A stretch of 64,000 nucleotides of DNA from Woeseia oceani (GTDB lineage Bacteria > Pseudomonadota > Gammaproteobacteria > Steroidobacterales > Woeseiaceae), in NCBI RefSeq assembly GCF_001677435.1, contig NZ_CP016268.1:981001-1045000 (forward strand), in the 5' to 3' direction. Both the position numbers and the translations under genes were made by a program. The stretch's first letter is position 1; the number at the start of each line of letters is the position of its first letter. Below the pieces are notes generated by a model. That model was given only the letters and a program-made list of their open reading frames with translations. It made no database searches and was not told the origin of the DNA. Of this stretch, positions 25,799 to 34,685 are shown piece after piece.

Positions 25799-26407
25799 GT
25801 GAACAAGTTTTCGAGCGACGCCGCGGCAGTTGTATTGATTCTGGCGCTGGCGGCTGGCCTGTCATCGGCACAAGAGCCAGCGGAGACTGTTGAGTCGGCA
25901 CTTACCGAGAGCAGGGTGTTGGTCAAGCGCTTTGCCGACGAGTTGCAAACCGCCCTGATTAACGCGATGGCCGAGGGCGGGCCGCAACGGGCAATCACGG
26001 TCTGCAAAGACATTGCACCGGAAATAGCCTCGCGATTATCACGTGAGTCGGGCGCGGCCGTTGGCCGTACCAGTCTGCGCTTGCGCAACCCGCAAAACCT
26101 GCCGCGCGAGTGGCAGGAGCCGGTACTGCAGGATTTTGACGCGAAAGCGGCGGCCGGCAGTGAGGCGTTGGCACTCGATCATTTCAGCGCTGCCGACAAC
26201 AGCAATGGTGCGCGTTACATGAAGGCCATACCAACGGGCGGGCTGTGCCTGGCCTGTCATGGCACTGAGCTGGCACCGGAAGTACGTGAGCTGCTGAATA
26301 CGCAGTACCCGCACGATCGTGCGACCGGCTACACCACCGGTGAGGTTCGCGGTGCGTTCAGTGTGGTTTGGCCGCGGGAAGAGGATGTGAAGGCGATCAG
26401 TGAGTGA
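25799..26407 (+). CDS. DUF3365 (Tll0287-like) periplasmic haem protein
   Basis: 202 residues from a GTG at 25799, preferred because AAGGGAG lies 6 bp upstream and a signal peptide (VVLILALAAGLSSAQ) follows at once; a frame open to 25775 adds eight charged residues. The haem-c motif is CLACH near residue 153. RSLRN-like and RAITVCKDIAPEIA blocks match DUF3365 proteins, PAS-like periplasmic domains that bind c-type haem. It lies 36 bp after the DUF2892 gene and is probably co-transcribed, suggesting redox or gas sensing, or electron transfer, in the sulfide response. Confidence 0.85.
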   Translation: MNKFSSDAAAVVLILALAAGLSSAQEPAETVESALTESRVLVKRFADELQTALINAMAEGGPQRAITVCKDIAPEIASRLSRESGAAVGRTSLRLRNPQNLPREWQEPVLQDFDAKAAAGSEALALDHFSAADNSNGARYMKAIPTGGLCLACHGTELAPEVRELLNTQYPHDRATGYTTGEVRGAFSVVWPREEDVKAISE

Positions 26408-26625
26408 CGGGTTCTTGCCAAAACTGGTGAGAAACCGCTGAGCGATTGCACAGCGCCTGTACAGTTCTGAGCATTACAATGGAGTGAACCGCCGGGCCGG
26501 GCATAGCCATCTCGCGCAGAATATTGGTGTTTCACTGTTTGTAATTCACGGCGAGCAGGTTAGACTCCGCCTTCGTCTGGCACAGGTGCCAGCCGACATT
26601 CGGCAATCGCCGATGGACAGATAAT

Positions 26626-26702
26626 GCGCCCGTAGCTCAGCTGGATAGAGTACCTGGCTTCGAACCAGGTGGTCGGAGGTTCGAATCCTTCCGGGCGCGC
26701 CA
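26626..26702 (+). tRNA. tRNA-Arg (anticodon TCG)
   Basis: 77 nt with encoded CCA. Acceptor arms GCGCCCG and CGGGCGC pair; the D-arm starts TAGCTCAGCTGGATAGAG; the anticodon stem CCTGG/CCAGG encloses loop CTTCGAA, giving anticodon TCG (reads CGA); the T-arm is GGAGG TTCGAAT CCTTC with the standard TTCGA. Its last 19 nt recur downstream as the start of each 178-bp repeat. Confidence 0.97.
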
Positions 26703-27345
26703 AATATAAAAGGGTCCCCAACGGGGGCCCTTTTTTATTTGCGGTATCGACAAGGTTCGAAGCTCATGCGGCCCGAAGGGCCGCCGGTTCGACAAACAGG
26801 CGCAGCCTGTTTGGACGCGCGCAGCGCGCCCGAAGGGCAAGTCGCCGCTGGCGACGCCGTCAATCCTTCCGGGCGCGCCAAATATAAAAGGGTCCCCAAC
26901 GGGGGCCCTTTTTTATTTGCGGTATCGACAAGGTTCGAAGCTCATGCGGCCCGAAGGGCCGCCGGTTCGACAAACAGGCGCAGCCTGTTTGGACGCGCGC
27001 AGCGCGCCCGAAGGGCAAGTCGCCGCTGGCGACGCCGTCAATCCTTCCGGGCGCGCCAAATAAAACAGGGTCCCCAACGGGGGCCCTTTTTATTTGCGGT
27101 ATCGACATGGTTCGAAGCTCATGCGGCCCGCAGGGCCGCCGGTTCGACAAACAGGCGTAGCCTGTTTGGACGCGCGTAGCGCGCCCGCAGGGCAAGTCGC
27201 CGCAGGCGACGCCGTCAATCCTTCCGGGCGCGCCAAATAAAACAGGGTCCCCAACGGGGGCCCTTTTTTATTTGCGGTATCGACAAGGTTCGAAGCTCAT
27301 GCGGCCCGCAGGACCGCCGGTTCGACAATGGGGCGCAGCCTGTCC
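26684..27345 (+). repeat. 178-bp tandem repeat array carrying the tRNA 3' end (about 3.7 copies)
   Basis: Units start at 26684, 26862, 27040 and 27217 (lengths 178, 178, 177, then about 129 before divergence). Each starts with the last 19 nt of tRNA-Arg including CCA, then a terminator hairpin with a T-run, then a chain of hairpins with 3-nt loops. In unit 1 these lie at 26768-26784, 26793-26813, 26816-26828, 26828-26838 and 26841-26855. Units 1 and 2 are identical. Unit 3 differs in all five loops while the stems stay intact. Unit 4 breaks off after GGTTCGACAA. No protein-coding signal is credible because 178 is not a multiple of three. Confidence 0.95.
26708..26737 (+). terminator. Rho-independent terminator after tRNA-Arg
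   Basis: GGGTCCCC, loop AAC, GGGGGCCC (one T-G wobble), preceded by A-rich and followed by TTTTTT. The same element returns in each repeat unit near 26886-26915, 27066-27093 and 27243-27272. Confidence 0.92.
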
Positions 27346-27636
27346 CGACAGGCAACAATCGGAGGGCAGTTGTACAGTAAATTGTTGTCGCAACTTACGT
27401 TATCGATCTGCATTATCGGCGGCCAATATTTGTTAGCCCGGCCGTTAGGGCATACAGATAATTCGCGGATGTACTTGGCTGTATATTCTTGACGTGTCTT
27501 GCGCTCTATCTTCGAGCTATTCGATGATCCGGATTCGCACCATCTTCTGGAGTTGCTGTGTCGAGTCGAACACGCCGGCAGCCAGCAACTCGTGTCGAGA
27601 TAACCGTCCTAGTTAGTCACCATCTAACGTCTTCGC

Positions 27637-28605
27637 TTATTCTTCGCGCAGGGTGGGCCGCGATAGACCCACGGTAAGCTTTTCTCCCAGTACTTCACGG
27701 CGAAAGCGAAATAATTCAGCGGGTCGGCCGCGACCTACCGCTACCGTGCGACCGATAGCCTCGACCAGATCCGCGTTCATGACCAGACGGCGAAAGTTTT
27801 GCTTGTGAAGGTGTGCGCCACTCAAAGCTTCGGCAACCTGTTGTAACTGGAACAAGGTAAACTCGCCTGGCAGTAATTCGAAAACCACCGGGCGATATGC
27901 AAGTTTGCCGCGAATGCGTCCCAGCGCCGTAGCCAGAACCCTCCGGTGGTCGCAGCTCATTGGCACACCGATATCTGTGGGTAGGGGAGCCAAGGGTTCA
28001 TTGGCCAAAATGCGAGTGTCACGGTCGGACTCAGCCAGAATGCCCGAGTCGTAAAGTAGCTCGAGGCGTTCGAGCGTGAGGACCGCGTCCAATTCTGCGG
28101 CTCCGGGGTAACCGAAACTGACATTGACCCGCTCAGTCCGCTTGTGCTTGATTTCCCGCTTCGAAGTACGTGAGCACCATTTCTTGAGGCGCGGCTCAAC
28201 TATTGTATCCAGCATTGCCGGACGACCATCGCGCCAATCTTCCCACGGCAGGTGCTCATACAAGTCAACCCAGCGAGTTCCGCCTGTCAGTAACTCCTCT
28301 TCGTGGGCGAGAGCTACGTAGGCTACCGACAGTGTGCGAGGTCCTCCTCGCATTTCGTCCTCGGTTCTGTATCGGTTGCCAAACGTGTAGAGCTGTTCTA
28401 CGTAATTCAGATCGAGCCCGGCTTGAGCTTCGATCATTCGCCGAAATCCTTCTTCCAGACTGGCGTTCGCCTTCGGGTCGAACGGGCCGCTGGGGAGTGC
28501 TCTGTCATGGCCGCCGTCGGCAACCAGGATGCGCGGTATCTGGTCTGTTACGGCGACTATAACGCCGAGCAGATTGACGACAGTGTCAGCTTGGGTAGTG
28601 GTCAT
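27637..28605 (-). CDS. nrtR: NrtR-type regulator of NAD metabolism
   Basis: 322 residues: an N-terminal Nudix-like domain (residues about 8-150) fused to a C-terminal winged helix (about 165-250 and beyond). The Nudix box region (NASLEEGFRRMIEAQAGL) lacks the full REUxEE catalytic set, as usual in NrtR, where the domain senses ADP-ribose or related metabolites instead of hydrolysing them. The helix-turn-helix part contains FTLFQLQQVAEALSGAHLHKQNFRR, a strong NrtR hallmark when read as separate halves. It diverges from nadA with two palindromic boxes between them, so it should repress nadA and itself. Confidence 0.88.
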   Translation of the reverse strand: MTTTQADTVVNLLGVIVAVTDQIPRILVADGGHDRALPSGPFDPKANASLEEGFRRMIEAQAGLDLNYVEQLYTFGNRYRTEDEMRGGPRTLSVAYVALAHEEELLTGGTRWVDLYEHLPWEDWRDGRPAMLDTIVEPRLKKWCSRTSKREIKHKRTERVNVSFGYPGAAELDAVLTLERLELLYDSGILAESDRDTRILANEPLAPLPTDIGVPMSCDHRRVLATALGRIRGKLAYRPVVFELLPGEFTLFQLQQVAEALSGAHLHKQNFRRLVMNADLVEAIGRTVAVGRGRPAELFRFRREVLGEKLTVGLSRPTLREE

Positions 28606-28661
28606 TCATTCATTCGTTTCTGTGAGTGGCGTGCAAAGTAATCGACTCGATAGTTGAACAA

Positions 28662-28680
28662 TATGCTCTGCTTGAGCATA
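28662..28680. promoter_or_regulatory. NrtR-type operator, box 1 (perfect)
   Basis: TATGCTC, spacer TGCTT, GAGCATA: a perfect 7-bp inverted repeat in a 19-bp site, located 57 bp from the nrtR start and 42 bp from the nadA start. Confidence 0.75.
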
Positions 28681-28685
28681 ATACA

Positions 28686-28704
28686 TATACTCCAAATGAG
28701 CATT
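28686..28704. promoter_or_regulatory. NrtR-type operator, box 2 (imperfect)
   Basis: TATACTC, spacer CAAAT, GAGCATT: same 7-5-7 architecture as box 1 with its start 24 bp further on. It ends 17 bp before the nadA ATG, so bound repressor would cover the promoter or ribosome site. Confidence 0.65.
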
Positions 28705-28721
28705 AATTGACCAGGTGCATT

Positions 28722-29753
28722 ATGCCAAGCAATCACACTACAGAGATGGTTCGAAACAAGGTGGCGCCGCTGTACGAACGCGTCAAGAAGTTTATTCCCG
28801 AAATGGAATGGCCCGTTCATGCCGACCACATTGCAGCGATCAATCAACTCAAGAAGTCTCGCAATGCGGTAATCCTTGCGCATAATTATCAGACTCCGGA
28901 AATTTTCCACTGTGTCGCCGATATCACCGGTGATTCCCTTGCACTGGCTCAGCGCGCGGTTGATACAGACGCGGATGTTATTGTCCTCGCCGGCGTTCAC
29001 TTCATGGCCGAAACTGCCAAGCTTCTGAACCCTGGCAAGACTGTACTCATGCCTGATCTCAATGCGGGCTGTTCGCTTGCAGATTCGATCACAGCCGCCG
29101 ACGTGCGCAAACTTCGCGAGCAATACCCGGGTGTGCCTGTCGTTACTTACGTAAATACCTCCGCCGAAGTGAAGGCGGAGTGCGACATCTGTTGTACTTC
29201 CGGCAATGCCGTTGCCATCGTGGAATCGCTGGGAAGCGACAAGGTCATCTTCGTGCCCGATGAGTACCTTGCCGCCTACGTTGCAGAGCACACCGACGTT
29301 GAGATTATTAGCTGGAAAGGACATTGCGAAGTGCACGAGCGATTTACGGCAGCTGAGATTGACTCATTTCGAGAAGGGCATGCCGGCCTGAAAGTAATCG
29401 CTCACCCCGAATGTCCGCCTGACGTTTTGGCCTCTGCCGATTTCGTTGGCTCCACCGCGCAAATGCAGGATTATGTGGTTAATGAACGCCCCGACAAGGT
29501 CTTGATGCTCACAGAGTGCTCCATGAGCGATAACGTGTCGATCAGCGTAGAGGACGTGGAGTTCATTCGCCCCTGCAATCTATGTCCGCACATGAAGCGC
29601 ATCACCCTGGCGAATATTCAGCAATCACTGGAAACACTCACGCCGGCCGTCGAAATTGACGAGTCGGTGGCGATTCGGGCGCGCGCTGCTGTGGAACGGA
29701 TGCTGGCTGTGGGTCGGTCTCAGTTGACTAAAGTTGCTGCTTTGTCCGGCTGA
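28722..29753 (+). CDS. nadA: Quinolinate synthase
   Basis: 343 residues. The start at 28722 has AGGTG upstream; a TTG-initiated extension to 28707 is not needed. Family marks are [26 protein letters not shown], and three cysteine regions that hold the 4Fe-4S cluster: [17 protein letters not shown] and CNLCPHM. NadA condenses iminoaspartate with dihydroxyacetone phosphate to quinolinate, the first committed pyridine-ring step of NAD synthesis. nadB and nadC are not in this window. Control by the adjacent nrtR through the two boxes is expected. Confidence 0.96.
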   Translation: MPSNHTTEMVRNKVAPLYERVKKFIPEMEWPVHADHIAAINQLKKSRNAVILAHNYQTPEIFHCVADITGDSLALAQRAVDTDADVIVLAGVHFMAETAKLLNPGKTVLMPDLNAGCSLADSITAADVRKLREQYPGVPVVTYVNTSAEVKAECDICCTSGNAVAIVESLGSDKVIFVPDEYLAAYVAEHTDVEIISWKGHCEVHERFTAAEIDSFREGHAGLKVIAHPECPPDVLASADFVGSTAQMQDYVVNERPDKVLMLTECSMSDNVSISVEDVEFIRPCNLCPHMKRITLANIQQSLETLTPAVEIDESVAIRARAAVERMLAVGRSQLTKVAALSG

Positions 29754-29830
29754 TAATGCACAAGTGACACCCGGTGAGAAGTACATCCAGTTGCCTACCG
29801 ATACTCAGCGAAGAAACGAACTCAGCAAGT

Positions 29831-30058
29831 TAGTGGGAAAAGGGCGACTGGAAAATCTTCAATGACCCTTTCGACGAAGTTCTGGAACCAAGCGTTGCTG
29901 GAATCAAATCGAATCAGTGGCAATTATATAATCTGGCGGAGGATCCGACAGAGTTAAACGACCTGTCGCAGCGAAACCCCGCGAAACTGGCCGAAATGAT
30001 AGAGCATTAGAATGAGTATGTTGCTGAAGCGGGTCTGGTGATTCCTGATAGTCGATGA
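29831..30058 (+). pseudogene. Arylsulfatase C-terminal remnant
   Basis: In one frame (tgg at 29918) the translation reads WQLYNLAEDPTELNDLS, then NPAKLAEMIEH, a TAG at 30008, then NEYVAEAGLVIPD, which is the typical end of sulfatases (usually W-x-EY at the stop position). GDWKIFNDP upstream is also sulfatase-like, and another in-frame TAG precedes it at 29831. No N-terminal catalytic Cys/Ser motif exists nearby. It is therefore a decayed fragment. The remaining 270 bp up to the LysR remnant holds nothing recognisable. Confidence 0.75.
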
Positions 30059-30324
30059 GCTGATTCCTCAAGGGACCCTGCGTCTAATATGGGTTCAAGG
30101 CGACCTCTCCCCGGCACCAATCGTGCATAATAGAATATCGTACTTACAAGTTGGCCAAGGGAAAATAGTCTCGTCTTGTGACTACCGTTTTCAGGTGAAT
30201 GTAAGTGAGAAGTCTTGGCTACATCGAGTCCGTCTACGACTCGTAGAGGTAAGGAACGACAAATGCACCCAGGCAGAAGCAGTCGGCCTTCGCGCAACCG
30301 TCCATGGTTTCGGCGTCAATCTCG

Positions 30325-31229
30325 TTAATTCTTTCCGGTAACAACCTCGCACAACACCCGTGCTTGCGCTTCAATTTCCTTCCTGCGGGAACAGATTGCA
30401 AACCAATGTACGAGGAGACCTTTTTTCGTCAGCGGCAAGCTTGCTGTTTTGCGTGTCGGACGCCATGATCCGGCGTGTGTCGATGTTCGTGCCGATCCCG
30501 GCTGCCACGAGCTCAATAATTGCCCCTGTGAAGCCCACTTGAACTACTCGCTCCGGATACATCGAGTTCGGTTGAAAAAACAATTCGTACTCACGGTACT
30601 TTTCTGGCAACGCGCTGTTAGTAATGTAGGTCTCATCGACAAAATCTTGGGCGACGAGAAACGGTCGGCCGGCCTTGCTGTGGTTGGTGGGCAAAAGCGC
30701 GACAAATTCGTCGTGAATAAGCCTTCGACATAGAAACCGGCTCGCATCGACCTGCAACTGTGCGTCCGGGCTTGAGACAATGGCGACATCAACTTCATCT
30801 CGCACCAGGACGTGTCGCGGCTGTAATGCAGCTGCAGAGACGGTCTCTATTGCAACGTTTTGGGAAAAGCGATTCGAATCTTCTGACTGCTTCAGGTAAC
30901 CACGAAAACGATGCGTACTGAGGCATTCCGATTCGAAACGATTGTGCGACCTATTCGGGGAGATGCATGAGTTCGTTCTCGACTCTTGCAAGCTCCTCGA
31001 GGACGGTCCTTGCCGATCGCAGCAGCAGTTGCCCTGCTGGCGAGATTGACAGACGTCTACCGCGGCGAATGAACAGCTGCGTTCCAAGAGCTGTCTCAGC
31101 GTCGCGCAGACGGCTACTGAGGGCCGGTTGGCTGATACTCAGCATTTCGGCCCCACGAGTAGATGATTGTGCTGTATCGATGGCGTGCACCATCTCCAAG
31201 TGTTTGATTGTAAAACGAGATCTCAACAT
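30325..31229 (-). pseudogene. LysR-family regulator, inactivated (MetR-like)
   Basis: The helix-turn-helix part reads normally (FTIKHLEMVHAI through SISQPALSSRLRDAE). A TAG at 30951-30953 interrupts the frame after HLPE; the same frame then continues with FRIGMPQYASFSWLPEAVRRF. A one-base insertion in or near the T4 run at 30858-30861 moves the reading to another frame (NVAIETVSAAALQ to GTNIDTRRIMASD). A second shift near 30435-30450 is needed to reach LPLTKKGLLVHWFAIC. One nonsense and two frameshifts indicate a dead gene. When intact it would have faced the kynurenine genes and probably controlled them. Confidence 0.85.
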
Positions 31230-31241
31230 ACAAAAATTGTT

Positions 31242-31288
31242 TTTTGATAAATCCAATGTAGATTTGTTTTATGGATAACTCATCAAAA
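31242..31288. promoter_or_regulatory. AT-rich promoter region with inverted repeat upstream of haaO
   Basis: TTTTGAT at 31242-31248 and ATCAAAA at 31282-31288 are separated by 33 bp in the divergent region between the LysR remnant and haaO. The spacing is that of LysR-type binding sites, but the assignment is tentative. Confidence 0.35.
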
Positions 31289-31317
31289 GATAAAATAACT
31301 TGAACAATGACATTTGA

Positions 31318-31893
<576 letters not shown>

Positions 31894-31894
31894 G

Positions 31895-33172
31895 ATGCAG
31901 TATCAGTCAAGCTTGGAGTTCGCGAAAGCGCAGGATCAAAAAGATCCGTTAAGAACGTATCGTGACCGTTTCCACTTCCCGTCACTTGGTACCGCCGAAC
32001 TGGCATATTTCACCGGCCATTCGCTCGGGCTTCAGCCGAAGTCGGTTCGTGCTGCAGTTAGCCTGGAACTTGATGAATGGGCAAAGTACGGTGTGGAAGG
32101 GCATTTTCATTCAACGAATCCCTGGTACAGCTACCATGAGCGCTTGACGCCGGCTATGGCAGAAATTGTCGGCGCAAAAGACTCCGAAGTTGTCTGCATG
32201 AACTCTCTGACGACCAATATTCATCTGTTGTTCGTGTCGTTCTATCGGCCAACGGCGTCGCGCTATAAGATCATAAGCGAGGCGAAAATGTTTCCTTCCG
32301 ATCGATACATGCTGGAAACGCAAGTTCGCTTTCACGGATTTGACCCGGATGATGCCATCATTGAGGTGCCACCGAGGGCAGGTGAGAGCCTGATTCGGGA
32401 AGAAGACATTCTCGCTGCTATTGAATCTAATGCGGATGAGTTAGCGATGGTGTTCTTCGGTGGCGTCAACTATTTAACGGGACAGTTGTTCGACATGCAG
32501 AGCTTGACCAAGGCGGCGCATGCAGTTGGCGCCATTGCCGGGTTCGATCTCGCCCATGCGGCGGGAAACGTGCTTTTGTCACTACACGAATGGGATGTTG
32601 ACTTCGCGGCCTGGTGTTCCTACAAGTACTTGAATTCGAGTCCGGGCAATGTTGGGGCGATATTCGTTCACGAACGGCATGGTCGGAATTTTGACCTGCC
32701 ACGTTTCGGTGGCTGGTGGGGGCACGACAAGACGACCCGCTTTCAGATGAAGAACGATTTTCAACCGATGGAGGGCGCGGATGGCTGGCAACTGAGTAAT
32801 GCACCGATTCTCGGTATGTCCGCGGCGAAAGCGTCCCTCGATGTATTTGCCGAAGTTGGGATGGCCGCATTAAGAAAGAAGAGCGAAATGCTCACAGGCT
32901 ACCTCGAATACACGGTGGGCCTGCTGGCAGATGAATTTCCGGATGCAGAAATCAGTGTCATAACGCCGCGTGATCCAGATCAACGTGGCTGTCAGCTATC
33001 AATCGATATTGCCGGACGCGAGCGCCAGCTATTTGATGACATGATTGCCGCTGGCGTCATCGCCGATTTTCGCGAGCCCTGCATCATTCGGGTAGCACCC
33101 GTACCGCTCTACAATTCGTTTGAAGACGTTTTCACGTTCGGCAAAATAATGCGTAAGCTACTGCCAAAGTGA
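31895..33172 (+). CDS. kynU: Kynureninase
   Basis: 425 residues from the ATG at 31895, which has GGGGAG upstream and follows the haaO stop by one base; the frame is open further upstream within haaO, but that part is a shadow. Typical segments are [13 protein letters not shown], the [10 protein letters not shown] phosphate-binding region, [10 protein letters not shown], and the PLP lysine in [11 protein letters not shown]. It hydrolyses kynurenine or 3-hydroxykynurenine to anthranilate or 3-hydroxyanthranilate plus alanine, feeding haaO. Tryptophan dioxygenase and formamidase genes are not seen here. Confidence 0.95.
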   Translation: MQYQSSLEFAKAQDQKDPLRTYRDRFHFPSLGTAELAYFTGHSLGLQPKSVRAAVSLELDEWAKYGVEGHFHSTNPWYSYHERLTPAMAEIVGAKDSEVVCMNSLTTNIHLLFVSFYRPTASRYKIISEAKMFPSDRYMLETQVRFHGFDPDDAIIEVPPRAGESLIREEDILAAIESNADELAMVFFGGVNYLTGQLFDMQSLTKAAHAVGAIAGFDLAHAAGNVLLSLHEWDVDFAAWCSYKYLNSSPGNVGAIFVHERHGRNFDLPRFGGWWGHDKTTRFQMKNDFQPMEGADGWQLSNAPILGMSAAKASLDVFAEVGMAALRKKSEMLTGYLEYTVGLLADEFPDAEISVITPRDPDQRGCQLSIDIAGRERQLFDDMIAAGVIADFREPCIIRVAPVPLYNSFEDVFTFGKIMRKLLPK

Positions 33173-33181
33173 GGAATATTG

Positions 33182-34547
33182 ATGCCTCAGAAGGCCTTTA
33201 CTGTAAGTAGGAGGTGGGCCGGTAGGTACTTTACTAGCCATATCTCTGGCTCGAAATGGTTACAAAGTCGGACTCTATGAGGGTAGGCCGGATTCACGCA
33301 AGACGTGTATCTACCAAGGTAAGTCGATCGACATTGCACTGTCTGATCGTGGATGGAATTCACTGGAAAGAATCGGCGTTAGGTCTGATATAAAGACGCA
33401 CGCCGTCCCAATGAGCCACAGAGCCATACACAGTGTTCATGGAGAGGTCAGCATTCTTCCTTACGGCCGGGAGGGCGATGCTATCTGGTCGGTTTCCCGC
33501 GGCGGCATCAATGACCAGTTGCTAGATTTTGCCGATGACGAGGCGAACATCACGACCTATTTCGGGCATCGATTGGCCGATATTGACTTCGAGACTTCGA
33601 CGACAACGTTCAAGGTGGCGAACGGGACAGAACTTGTTGTCGAGTCAGACTTTGTTTTCGGCGCAGACGGAGCCAATTCAAAAGTACGGCGGCTGGCACA
33701 AAGTTTACCTAGAGTCAGCTACAGTAAGACCTATATGCAGCAGTGCTATATCGAGCTGAATATTCCCGCGAATGCTGACGGCACGCACCAACTCGACAAG
33801 AACGCACTGCATATCTGGCCGCGAAACGACCTCATGCTTATCGCATTGCCAAACTCCGACGGTACATTTACCTGCACGTTGTTCTTGAACTTTTCAGGCG
33901 AGCCATCGTTTGAATCGCTACGCGAGCCGCAGGCTGTGGAGACGTTTTTTGCGACGTATTTCGCCGATGCGCTGCCGTACCTGGATAACCCGGTGGACTC
34001 CTTTATGGCGAAAACGGCTGCACCACTGTTCCTCGTGCAAGTTTTCCCATGGTCCTTCAACAACAAGGTTGGACTGATAGGCGACGCGGCGCATGCAATT
34101 GTGCCCTTCTACGGTCAAGGCATGAATTGCGGTTTCGAGGACTGCGCGGAACTTGATGCATTGATAGGACTTTACGAGCACGACTGGGATCAGATTGTCC
34201 CGGTCTATGAAAAGTCCCGAAAAGAAAACGCCGATGCTATCGCCGAATTATCGAAGCGGAACTTTGCAGAGATGAGTCATCTGTCGGGCGACCCGAAATT
34301 CCAGCTACGCAAGAGGATTGAAGCGAAGTTTAGCAATCAGTTTCCCTCCCTCTGGACACCACTTTACTCAATGGTGACTTTTTCTCCGGACGTGATGTAT
34401 TCAGATGCGTTGCGGATAGGTGATAGGCAGGAAAGAATAATGGAACAAATCATGTCGCTGCCGAATATTGAGGATGACTGGGATAAGCAGATCATCATGG
34501 ATCAGCTGTTGTGCTTCGCATCTGCCGAGTTCGGCGACAAATCATGA
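33182..34547 (+). pseudogene. kmo: Kynurenine 3-monooxygenase with a one-base frameshift near its start
   Basis: The ATG at 33182, ten bases after kynU, gives MPQKAFTV, then the frame runs astray. One extra A at 33205-33206 (CTGTAAGTAGGAGG) separates it from the frame that continues VGGGPVGTLLAISLARNG and on through GRPDSRKT, the FAD-binding start of the enzyme, to the normal C-terminus. The downstream frame has TAA at 33204 and no good start before the ATG at 33411, which would omit the FAD motif. The rest (GLIGDAAHAIVPFYGQGMN; RKENADAIAELSKRNF) is intact. It is therefore a recent lesion, a sequencing error, or less likely a programmed shift. Confidence 0.85.
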
Positions 34548-34566
34548 TATTTTTTCATTAGAGTCA

Positions 34567-34591
34567 TCGAGAACGTGAAGACAGTTCTCGA
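34567..34591. repeat. Hairpin between convergent genes
   Basis: TCGAGAAC, nine-base loop, GTTCTCGA, lying between the ends of kmo and the aldehyde dehydrogenase gene. It lacks a clear T-run, so it may be a weak bidirectional terminator or only an RNA stem. Confidence 0.45.
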
Positions 34592-34685
34592 ATTGATCAA
34601 AAGGGTCGCAGGTCAGCTACGCAGTACATGCGCATGAATCAGGGGTACTGTACGCGCAGAATTTACTTTCTTTGGAGCATAATAC

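Noticed and set aside
26739-27179. Arginine-rich 146-codon open frame across the tandem repeats, reminiscent of a protamine-like product
   Set aside because: The unit is 178 bp, so each copy is read in a different frame; terminators and hairpins fill it and there is no ribosome site.
26684-27345. CRISPR array or phage attachment site
   Set aside because: Repeats are contiguous with no unique spacers, no cas genes are present, and no integrase lies near the tRNA.
27636-28605. Catalytic Nudix hydrolase call for the nrtR gene
   Set aside because: The Nudix box lacks key glutamates and a winged-helix domain is fused, so a regulator fits better.
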